The position numbers were made by a program, and so were the translations under genes. 64,000 nucleotides of DNA from the NCBI RefSeq assembly GCF_028743515.2, contig NZ_CP117969.2:2327501-2391500 (forward strand), written 5' to 3'. The stretch comes from Imtechella halotolerans (GTDB lineage: Bacteria; Bacteroidota; Bacteroidia; Flavobacteriales; Flavobacteriaceae). Numbering within the stretch: position 1 is the first letter of the stretch; every line of letters starts with the position of its first letter. This document shows positions 9,022 through 16,442 of the stretch, one piece after another. The notes beneath the pieces are model-generated. The model ran no database searches, was not told the origin of the DNA, and saw only the letters and a program-made list of their open reading frames with translations.

Positions 9022-9585
9022 ATGGTAAAATCTGAATTAAGAAAAAAATATAAAGAATTACGGAATTCATTAACCGATAATTATATTGAAGAACAAAGTT
9101 TAGCAATTGCTAATCGATTACTTTCACTTCCAATTTGGGAAAAGTCATACTATCATATTTTTCTTTCCATATCATCAAAAAAAGAAATTAACACTTCTTA
9201 TATTCTTCATATTTTACAGGGAAAAGATAAAAATATTATTATTTCAAAGTCCAACTTTCAGGATCTAAGTTTACAGCATTTTTTACTTACTGACACTACA
9301 GTTATAAGGCCAAATCACTGGGGCATTCCTGAGCCAGAGGAGGGTATTGAAGTTCCTATACAAAAAATTGATGTAGTTTTTATACCACTCCTCACTTTCG
9401 ATGTTAGCGGTAACAGAGTAGGTTATGGAAAAGGATTTTATGATGGTTTTTTGGCCCAATGTAAACCCGAAACCTTAAAAATAGGTTTATCATTCTTTGA
9501 GCCGGAAGACCAAATTGATGACATATCAAAATCAGATATTCCACTAGATTTTTGTATAACCCCTAAAAACACTTATACCTTTTAA
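9022..9585 (+). CDS. 5-formyltetrahydrofolate cyclo-ligase
   Basis: ATP-dependent cytosolic enzyme that returns 5-formyl-THF to the active one-carbon pool as 5,10-methenyl-THF. The family signature near the C-terminus, VGYGKGFYDGFL, is intact, preceded by VVFIPLLTFDVSGNR. The N-terminal KSELRKKYKELR is the usual basic ATP/substrate-binding helix. 187 residues is the normal length. An AGGAA stretch 7-11 nt before the ATG can serve as ribosome-binding site. Monocistronic, divergent from uvrC. Another folate enzyme, formate-THF ligase, is far away at 59 kb. Confidence 0.94.
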   Translation: MVKSELRKKYKELRNSLTDNYIEEQSLAIANRLLSLPIWEKSYYHIFLSISSKKEINTSYILHILQGKDKNIIISKSNFQDLSLQHFLLTDTTVIRPNHWGIPEPEEGIEVPIQKIDVVFIPLLTFDVSGNRVGYGKGFYDGFLAQCKPETLKIGLSFFEPEDQIDDISKSDIPLDFCITPKNTYTF

Positions 9586-9694
9586 GTTCTTCTACTGAAA
9601 TTTATACCTTTAATCGATTTTTAACCTTAAATAACCTACTAATTTAGTACTTTTAACATACCCAAATCTTTTAACCTCGTTCAATTTAGAGTCC

Positions 9695-10768
9695 ATGTTA
9701 AAAGATAATCATCCTTTTTACTTTGATATAGCTGCACTCATAAACTTGGGTAGCTGGTACATATGCTTGGAGACGAACATGGTGTTCTGGGATGATATTG
9801 TACGATTGATCCACGAAGCCCCTAAAGATTATACTCCAAATATTTCTAAAGGTATTTCTTTTTTTACCCCTGAATTTCAAGAGATAGCTCATAAGTCGCT
9901 GGAAGCCTGTGCCAAAGAAGGTATTCCTTTTGATTTAGAGATGCAAATTATAACTTTTAATAACCGTAAACTCTGGATTCGTTCAACCGCCAAACCAGTA
10001 ATTGAAAACAATAAAATTGTTGGTATAAAAGGTGTATTTCAGGATATTGACGAAACTAAAAAAAGAGAATTAGAACTACAACAATCAGTATTAGTAATAG
10101 AAGCCCAAAATAAACAACTTCTCGATTTTGCTCATATTGTCTCCCATAATCTAAGATCTCATTCAAGTAATTTAGAAATGGTTATAGATGTACTGGAGAC
10201 TGTAAAAAACAATTCAGACCGCGAGCATATTTTGGAAAACTTACATGATATTTCTAGAAAACTCTCGGAAACTATTAATAACCTAAATGATGTAGTCACC
10301 ATAAAAACTGCGTTAAATGACAAGTTAAAGCCTATTGATTTAGAACAACATTTATTAAATGTCTGTGGATCTATAGGTGAAATTATAAAAAGAGAAAATG
10401 CTACAATAACTCATGATTTCACCATTGGCAAAAACATAAAGCACATACCTGCCTATATCGATAGTATTTTACTTAATTTACTAACTAATGCAATCAAATA
10501 TAAACACCCTAAACGCCATCCAATTATTCATGTATTTACTACTGTAGTCGATAATAAATTACAGTTGCATGTTAAAGATAATGGATCAGGTATTGATTTA
10601 GATTTACATGGCAACAAACTATTCGGAATGTATAAGACGTTTCACGATCATCCAGATGCTAATGGCATAGGATTATTCATTACTAAAAATCAAGTAGAAG
10701 CCCTAGGAGGAAATATACTAATTAAAAGTACGCCTGGTATTGGAAGTACTTTTACAATTGCATTTTAA
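9695..10768 (+). CDS. PAS-domain sensor histidine kinase
   Basis: Cytosolic two-component kinase of 357 residues with no membrane segment. An N-terminal PAS/PAC module (about 15-130; FDIAALINLGSWYICLE, WIRSTAKPVIENNKIVGIKGVFQDI) should sense a soluble or bound ligand. The phosphoacceptor His151 lies in FAHIVSHNLRSH, the SHNLRS-type H-box usual in Bacteroidota. The HATPase domain shows the N box (LLNLLTNAIKYK), G1 (VKDNGSGI) and G2 (NGIGLFIT). It lies 5 nt ahead of a stand-alone receiver gene, its probable partner. A TACTTTTA near 9650 resembles a -7 box. The signal is unknown. Confidence 0.9.
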   Translation: MLKDNHPFYFDIAALINLGSWYICLETNMVFWDDIVRLIHEAPKDYTPNISKGISFFTPEFQEIAHKSLEACAKEGIPFDLEMQIITFNNRKLWIRSTAKPVIENNKIVGIKGVFQDIDETKKRELELQQSVLVIEAQNKQLLDFAHIVSHNLRSHSSNLEMVIDVLETVKNNSDREHILENLHDISRKLSETINNLNDVVTIKTALNDKLKPIDLEQHLLNVCGSIGEIIKRENATITHDFTIGKNIKHIPAYIDSILLNLLTNAIKYKHPKRHPIIHVFTTVVDNKLQLHVKDNGSGIDLDLHGNKLFGMYKTFHDHPDANGIGLFITKNQVEALGGNILIKSTPGIGSTFTIAF

Positions 10769-10773
10769 CAGTC

Positions 10774-11184
10774 ATGAAAATAAAAAAGCCAAATATTTGT
10801 ATCATAGACGATGACAGAGTTTATGTGAATCTAATTTCAAAAATCATCCAATTACGTGATCTAGCGCAAACAATACATATTTTTAAAAATGGAAGAGATG
10901 CGTTAAATTATTTCTCATCCCTAAAAAATGTAAATGCCAAAATCCCTGATTATGTATTTCTAGACGTAAACATGCCAATTATGGATGGATGGCAATTCTT
11001 TGAAGAATATGCCAAAATTGACAAAGCGCTACGTTCTCAAATGAAACTCTATATCGTAAGTTCAAGTGTAGATCCAAGAGACATCATCAAAGCGAAAGAA
11101 CTTCCCGACGTAAATGGTTATCTTTTAAAACCTCTTCGAGTAGTTGATCTTGAAGGCATTTTGAGACCTACAATACTAACTTAA
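10774..11184 (+). CDS. Single-domain response regulator (CheY-like)
   Basis: Receiver domain only, 136 residues, with no DNA-binding output. It has the acidic pocket IIDDD near residue 10, phospho-acceptor Asp64 (FLDVNMPIMDGW), the switch Ser in VSSS and the conserved Lys in YLLKPL. Such regulators act by protein contact or as phosphotransfer intermediates. It starts 5 nt after the histidine kinase stop and is surely co-expressed. Its TAA overlaps the lspA stop codon on the other strand (shared TTAA, 11181-11184), leaving no space for a terminator between the two convergent genes. Confidence 0.93.
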   Translation: MKIKKPNICIIDDDRVYVNLISKIIQLRDLAQTIHIFKNGRDALNYFSSLKNVNAKIPDYVFLDVNMPIMDGWQFFEEYAKIDKALRSQMKLYIVSSSVDPRDIIKAKELPDVNGYLLKPLRVVDLEGILRPTILT

Positions 11185-11786
11185 TCATTTTTCTTTTCAG
11201 GGAATGCTTTTTTATTAAACACGATAAGGATTCCTACCCCCGTACTAATAGCGACATCAGCAATATTAAAAACAGGTTCAAAAAACCTAAAACTCTTTCC
11301 TCCTAATATTGGTAACCAATCTGGCCATGTTGTATCAATAAGAGGAAAATAAAGCATATCTACTACCTTCCCATGGAACAATGTTCCATATGGATCTTCG
11401 GCGAAAAGGGTGGCAATATGATAATAACTATCATCAAAAATAACACCATAAAATACAGAATCAATAATATTCCCAAAAGCACCAGCAAAAATAAGTGCAA
11501 TAGCCGTCAACAAAATGGATGGTCCCTTTTTACGTGCTGAATCATACAACCAGTATCCAATCCCAATGATTGCACATAAACGAAAAAGTGTCAAAATAAG
11601 CTTTCCATATTCTCCTGGAATTTTGGCACCCCATGCAGCTCCCTCATTTTCAATGAATAGTATTTTAAACCATGAAAAAACTTCTATTGATTCTCCCAAA
11701 ACAAAATTGGTCTTAATATACAATTTACTAATTTGATCCACTAATAGGATTACAAAAATGATAAGTGCAGCTTTTTTTAGATTCAT
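11181..11786 (-). CDS. lspA: Lipoprotein signal peptidase (signal peptidase II)
   Basis: Inner-membrane aspartyl protease that removes signal peptides from diacylglyceryl-modified prolipoproteins. I start it at the ATG at 11786 (MNLKKAALIIF), giving 201 residues; the frame is open to 11819. It has the N-terminal motif LVDQISKLYI, ENEGAAWG, and the two catalytic aspartates: Asp109 in FGNIID and Asp177 in FNIADVAIS. The stretch between them (about 112-168) is longer than in E. coli LspA, as usual for Bacteroidota. Many lipobox proteins in this window are its clients. Last gene of the ileS-traR-(GIN protein)-lspA cluster. Confidence 0.95.
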   Translation of the reverse strand: MNLKKAALIIFVILLVDQISKLYIKTNFVLGESIEVFSWFKILFIENEGAAWGAKIPGEYGKLILTLFRLCAIIGIGYWLYDSARKKGPSILLTAIALIFAGAFGNIIDSVFYGVIFDDSYYHIATLFAEDPYGTLFHGKVVDMLYFPLIDTTWPDWLPILGGKSFRFFEPVFNIADVAISTGVGILIVFNKKAFPEKKND

Positions 11787-11830
11787 ATCAAATAATACTT
11801 GTAGTAGCTTTGGCATCAAAAATAAACAAA

Positions 11831-12454
11831 TTATTGGGTTTTTATTACCTCAATGTCTCCATTTACACTTTGCAAAGAAAAAGTAGAAGACCCCAAGGGT
11901 AGTAAATCAGATACAACCTTGCCATAACGACTTTTGGCGGTTACTGTTCCATTTAACAGCATAGCCTGAATAGGAGCCGAAAAAGTACTTATAGCTACGA
12001 TACCGGTAACTTCCTTTAAAACGCAAACACCGCTATAAATATCTGCGCGAAGTTGTTTAAAGTTGCCTTTCAACTGCAGTTCTATTTGTTCGCCAAACAA
12101 GGTTAATGATGCCTTTTCGGGTACTACTATTCTTATTTTAGAAGAAAAACCTTTATGAGCACTTAACTTATCATTAGGTAATTGAATCATAGGGTTAATT
12201 CCAACATTTATGAATAATGCTTGACCTTGTGCTCTAGTTTCCAATATCATATAATCACTGTACTCACCCATAAAGTCAGCTTCAATACTTATTTCTTGAA
12301 CAGGTAAAGCTTCAATTTCCAGCTCAAACATCAAAGTAGCATTAATTTCAATTCGGGAGAATTGATATGGCAAAACTCTACTATAATTCCTTTGAGCTTG
12401 GACTGAAAACAATCCAATAAAAAATACCCCTATTACAATTTTTAGTAACTTCAT
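11831..12454 (-). CDS. Secreted beta-rich protein, GIN/DUF4097-like
   Basis: 207 residues with a signal peptide (cut near VQAQ, about residue 20). The body alternates short hydrophobic strands: SRIEINATLMFELEIE, IRIVVPEKASLTLFGEQIELQLKG, and a C-terminal LQSVNGDIEVIK. This pattern of stacked strands with NGDIEV-like turns resembles the head-GIN/DUF4097 right-handed beta-helix families, but the match is by pattern only. It lies between the TraR-like gene and lspA, where many flavobacteria have lspA directly. A strong hairpin (12461-12487) ends 6 nt before its ATG, so it must be expressed by read-through or is limited by that hairpin. Confidence 0.6.
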   Translation of the reverse strand: MKLLKIVIGVFFIGLFSVQAQRNYSRVLPYQFSRIEINATLMFELEIEALPVQEISIEADFMGEYSDYMILETRAQGQALFINVGINPMIQLPNDKLSAHKGFSSKIRIVVPEKASLTLFGEQIELQLKGNFKQLRADIYSGVCVLKEVTGIVAISTFSAPIQAMLLNGTVTAKSRYGKVVSDLLPLGSSTFSLQSVNGDIEVIKTQ

Positions 12455-12460
12455 AAAAAG

Positions 12461-12487
12461 AATAAAGCGCCTTAAAGGCGCTTTATT
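12461..12487 (-). terminator. Rho-independent terminator after the TraR/DksA-like gene
   Basis: Arms AATAAAGCGCC / GGCGCTTTATT form a perfect 11-bp stem around a 5-nt loop. On the minus strand it is followed by CTTTTT, which runs straight into the ATG (12454) of the next gene. It terminates the ileS-traR transcript but also sits where the ribosome-binding site of the downstream gene should be. Confidence 0.8.
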
Positions 12488-12502
12488 TTATTGCAACAAT
12501 AA

Positions 12503-12889
12503 TTAGCTTTGCATATTCTTAGCCTCAATACTCAGAGTCGCATGAGGCACCAGTTTCAATCTTTCTTTATTTATAAGCTTTCCTGTAACACGGCATATTC
12601 CATAGGTTTTATTCTCAATACGCACAAGAGCATTTTTAAGATCACGTATAAATTTTTCTTGTCTTATTGCCAATGCTGTATTGGCCTCCTTACTCATTGT
12701 TTCTGAACCTTCTTCAAATGCTTTAAATGTAGGTGAGGTATCATCTGTTCCATTATTACCATCATTCATATAAGCACTTTTAAGCAAATCCAAATCTTTC
12801 TTGGCCTTATCTATTTTTTGCTCAATAACAACTCTGAATTCTTCTAGTTCTTTATCTGAATACCTTACTTTAGTTTCTGTTGTTTCCAT
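12503..12889 (-). CDS. TraR/DksA-family protein with a degenerate zinc finger
   Basis: 128-residue relative of DksA, which binds the RNA polymerase secondary channel. An N-terminal coiled-coil (LEEFRVVIEQKIDKAKKDLDLL) and the acidic tip region (GTDDTSP) are present. The C-terminal segment YGICRVTGKLINKERLKLVPHATLSIEAK corresponds in shape to the zinc finger but keeps a single Cys, so it cannot bind zinc as the C4 form does. This Cys-poor version is what I recall from Bacteroidota. The gene lies 11 nt after ileS and is transcribed with it; a strong terminator follows. A stringent-response role is an inference from the family. Confidence 0.82.
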   Translation of the reverse strand: METTETKVRYSDKELEEFRVVIEQKIDKAKKDLDLLKSAYMNDGNNGTDDTSPTFKAFEEGSETMSKEANTALAIRQEKFIRDLKNALVRIENKTYGICRVTGKLINKERLKLVPHATLSIEAKNMQS

Positions 12890-12900
12890 AGTATAAAGTA

Positions 12901-15900
12901 TTAATGTTTTTCAATAACTATTCGTGTAGTCACTTCATCAAAAGCAACTTCCGTACCATTTTCTATCAATTCTTCGAATACAAGATCTGCAGTAAGTGTT
13001 TCGGCCTTAATGTACGCTAAGTTACTTATTACCGCCTGCTCAACAGATCCATCCTTTTGAAGCTTGATGTCAATTTTATCAGTCACTTCAAAACCTGCTT
13101 CTTTTCTCAAGTTTTGAATACGGTTCACTAGCTCTCTGGCAATCCCTTCCTTTCGTAATTCTTCAGTTATTGTAACATCCAACGCCACAGTAATTGAACC
13201 CGAATTGGCTACCAACCAGCCTTCTATATCCTGAGAAGATATCTCTACATCTTCCAAGCCTAAATTAATACTTTTCCCATTAACTTCTAAGGTCAATACA
13301 CCTTCTCTTTCAAGATTTTGGATACTTTCTTGAGAGAAACCTTGTATCTCACTAGCAATCAACCCCATATCCTTACCAAAGCGAGGGCCAAGAACTTTAA
13401 AGTTTGGCTTTATTTGCTTTACCAAAATACCTGATGCATCATCAAGTAAATCAACCTCTTTTACATTTACCTCAGACTTGATAAGTTCCGCTACAGCCAT
13501 GATTTCATGTTTCTGTTGTTCATCTAATACAGGAATCATTATCCTCTGCAAAGGTTGACGAACCTTTATCATTTCTTTCTTTCGTAAAGATAGCACCAAA
13601 GATGAAATTGTTTGCGCCTTCTCCATCTGTCCTTCTAGAGATTTATCAACAAAGTTTTCGACAAATTGCGGAAAATCAGCCAAGTGAACACTTTCCGAAG
13701 ACTCTATTTTTGTCACAGCATTCAAATCTTTATACAATCGATCCATAAAGAAAGGAGCAATAGGAGAAGCTAATTTAGCTACTGTCACTAAACAATGATA
13801 TAAAGTTTGATAAGCAGATATTTTATCTTGACCATATTCACCTTTCCAAAAACGACGACGACATAGGCGTACATACCAGTTACTCAAATTTTCTTGTACA
13901 AAATCAGAAATAGCACGAGCTGCTTTTGTTGGTTCATAATCAGCGTAGGCCTCATCTACCTTCTGAATCAATGTATTCAATTCTGATAATATCCATCTAT
14001 CAATTTCAGGCCGTTCATCAAGTGGTACTTCATTTTCAGTATAGCTAAAATTATCTATATTGGCATACAAACTAAAGAACGAATAGGTGTTATACAATGT
14101 CCCAAAAAACTTTCTACGGACTTCAGCCACTCCTTCAATATCAAACTTCAGGTTATCCCATGGGTTCGCATTGGATATCATGTACCAACGAGTAGCATCT
14201 GGACCATATTCCTCTAACGTGGCAAATGGATCTACAGCATTACCTAGACGCTTGGACATTTTATGACCATTCTTATCTAATACAAGACCATTTGAAACGA
14301 CATTTTTATAAGTCACAGAATCAAACACCAAGGTTCCAATAGCATGTAAGGTATAGAACCATCCTCGAGTTTGATCGACACCTTCAGCAATATAATCCGC
14401 TGGATAAGTCTCTCTTCTATCTATAAACTCCTTATTCTCAAAAGGATAGTGCCATTGCGCATATGGCATTGCTCCAGAATCAAACCAAACATCAATCAAA
14501 TCAGCTTCACGTTTCATAGGTTTTCCAGAAGGTGAAACTAAAACAATTGCATCTACCACATTCTTGTGAAGATCCACTTTGTCATAGTTTTCTTCACTCA
14601 TATTACCAACTTCGAAATCTTCAAATAAATCAGCTTGCATAAATCCCGCTTCAACTGATCTAATCATGGCCACTTTCAATTCTTCAACCGAACCTATTAT
14701 GCACTCTTCCTTTCCATCTTCAGTACGCCAAATAGGTAAAGGAATACCCCAATAGCGAGAACGTGAAAGATTCCAATCATTTGCATTTTGCAACCAATTC
14801 CCAAAACGCCCTTCTCCTGTTGCTTTAGGTTTCCAATTAATAGTGGTGTTAAGCTCATGCATTCTATCCTTGACTTGAGTTATTTTTATAAACCAAGAAT
14901 CAAGGGGATAATATAATACTGGTTTATCAGTTCGCCAGCAATGCGGATAACTGTGAACATATTTTTCTACCTTAAAAGCCTTGTTCTCTTCTTTCAGCTT
15001 AATAGCCAACTCAACATCTACTGATTTTTCAGGTGCCTCTCCTTCATTATAATACTCATTTTTGACATACTTCCCGCCAATCTCATCTATTTCACTTCGA
15101 AATCGACCCTGTAAATCAACTAAAGGAACAGGATTGTTATTTTCATCCAAAACAAGCATTGGAGGTACCTCAGGTGTAGCTTCTTTAGCCACCTTTGCAT
15201 CATCTGCACCAAAAGTAGGGGCTGTATGAACTATACCTGTACCATCCTCCGTAGTTACAAAGTCTCCAGAAATTACTCGAAATGCATTTTCTGGATGCTC
15301 ATATGGTAATGCGTATGGTAATAATTGCTCATAGCGAACACCTACTAAATCTTTTCCTTTACACTCTACTAATATTTCATAGGGGATTTTCTTTGACTCT
15401 GAATTATAATTTACAAAATCACTTTCGCCTTCTGATTGAGTATATTTACCCGTGAATTGCTTACCTACCAAAGCCTTAGCTAAAACTACTTGAATTGGCT
15501 CAAAAGTGTATTGATTAAAAGTCCTAACCAAGACGTAATCTATATTTGGCCCTACTGTCAAAGCGGTATTAGATGGCAACGTCCATGGAGTAGTTGTCCA
15601 AGCCAAAAAATGTACCTCTCCATAACCTTGAAAAAAAGCCGGTAAGGTTTCATTTATAGCCTTAAATTGAGCTACAACTGTTGTATCTGTCACATCTCTA
15701 TAACATCCAAGTTGATTTAGCTCATGAGAACTCAATCCAGTACCTGCCTTTGGAGAATATGGTTGAATAGTATACCCTTTATACAATAGATCCTTATCAT
15801 ATATTTGTTTAAGTAGCCACCATACAGTTTCCATATATTTGGACTTATAGGTTATATAAGGATCTTTCATATCTACCCAATAGCCCATTTTCCTGGTTAC

Positions 15901-16299
15901 ATCATTCCAAACATCTGTATAACGCATTACAGCCTCTTTACAAGCTTTATTATACTCTTCAATTGAAATCTTCTTACCAATATCCTCCTTCGTAATTCCC
16001 AATTCTTTTTCCACTCCCAGTTCTACGGGCAGTCCATGTGTATCCCACCCTGCTTTGCGCTTAACTTGAAACCCTTTTTGGGTTTTATAACGACAAAAAA
16101 TATCTTTAATAGCACGAGCCATAACATGATGGATTCCAGGAAGGCCATTAGCGGAAGGGGGGCCTTCAAAAAACACATAGGAATCATTACCTTCACGGCT
16201 TGTGATACTTTTTTCAAAAATCTGTTGTTCTTCCCAATAGTTAAGAATTTCTTCAGCTACTTTGGGTAAATCGAGTCCTTTATACTCTGTAAACTTCAT
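12901..16299 (-). CDS. ileS: Isoleucyl-tRNA synthetase
   Basis: Class I synthetase that charges tRNA-Ile and edits mischarged valine. At 1132 residues it is of the long type. The HIGH element is GIHH (55-58) in NGLPGIHHVMAR, the KMSKR loop is at 680-684 (GHKMSKRLGNAVDPF), and the CP1 editing domain motif TTTPWTLPSNTALTVG is intact. The C-terminal region (after about 950) has the anticodon-binding and extra domain seen in type-2 IleRS (eukaryote-like, often less sensitive to mupirocin; family knowledge, not tested here). First gene of an operon with the TraR-like gene. A -7-like TAATTTCG lies upstream. Confidence 0.97.
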   Translation of the reverse strand: MKFTEYKGLDLPKVAEEILNYWEEQQIFEKSITSREGNDSYVFFEGPPSANGLPGIHHVMARAIKDIFCRYKTQKGFQVKRKAGWDTHGLPVELGVEKELGITKEDIGKKISIEEYNKACKEAVMRYTDVWNDVTRKMGYWVDMKDPYITYKSKYMETVWWLLKQIYDKDLLYKGYTIQPYSPKAGTGLSSHELNQLGCYRDVTDTTVVAQFKAINETLPAFFQGYGEVHFLAWTTTPWTLPSNTALTVGPNIDYVLVRTFNQYTFEPIQVVLAKALVGKQFTGKYTQSEGESDFVNYNSESKKIPYEILVECKGKDLVGVRYEQLLPYALPYEHPENAFRVISGDFVTTEDGTGIVHTAPTFGADDAKVAKEATPEVPPMLVLDENNNPVPLVDLQGRFRSEIDEIGGKYVKNEYYNEGEAPEKSVDVELAIKLKEENKAFKVEKYVHSYPHCWRTDKPVLYYPLDSWFIKITQVKDRMHELNTTINWKPKATGEGRFGNWLQNANDWNLSRSRYWGIPLPIWRTEDGKEECIIGSVEELKVAMIRSVEAGFMQADLFEDFEVGNMSEENYDKVDLHKNVVDAIVLVSPSGKPMKREADLIDVWFDSGAMPYAQWHYPFENKEFIDRRETYPADYIAEGVDQTRGWFYTLHAIGTLVFDSVTYKNVVSNGLVLDKNGHKMSKRLGNAVDPFATLEEYGPDATRWYMISNANPWDNLKFDIEGVAEVRRKFFGTLYNTYSFFSLYANIDNFSYTENEVPLDERPEIDRWILSELNTLIQKVDEAYADYEPTKAARAISDFVQENLSNWYVRLCRRRFWKGEYGQDKISAYQTLYHCLVTVAKLASPIAPFFMDRLYKDLNAVTKIESSESVHLADFPQFVENFVDKSLEGQMEKAQTISSLVLSLRKKEMIKVRQPLQRIMIPVLDEQQKHEIMAVAELIKSEVNVKEVDLLDDASGILVKQIKPNFKVLGPRFGKDMGLIASEIQGFSQESIQNLEREGVLTLEVNGKSINLGLEDVEISSQDIEGWLVANSGSITVALDVTITEELRKEGIARELVNRIQNLRKEAGFEVTDKIDIKLQKDGSVEQAVISNLAYIKAETLTADLVFEELIENGTEVAFDEVTTRIVIEKH

Positions 16300-16376
16300 T
16301 ACAAACTGTCATTATACATTAAAGTTGCGCGAAATTAGTGATTTTCATTGAATTGAAAGCCTTAAAAAGATAAAAA

Positions 16377-16398
16377 AAGCCGTGCAAAAACACGGCTT
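16377..16398 (-). terminator. Terminator of the recO-TonB receptor transcript
   Basis: AAGCCGTG / CACGGCTT, an 8-bp stem with a 6-nt loop, followed on the minus strand by a run of seven U. It lies 45 nt after the receptor stop. Confidence 0.85.
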
Positions 16399-16442
16399 AG
16401 TAATATGATTGTGACGTCTTTAACCATTGATCACTAGATTGA

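Noticed and set aside
16377-16398. Possible tRNA or riboswitch between ileS and the TonB receptor
   Set aside because: The only structure is a simple terminator hairpin; no T-loop, anticodon arm or T-box features are present.
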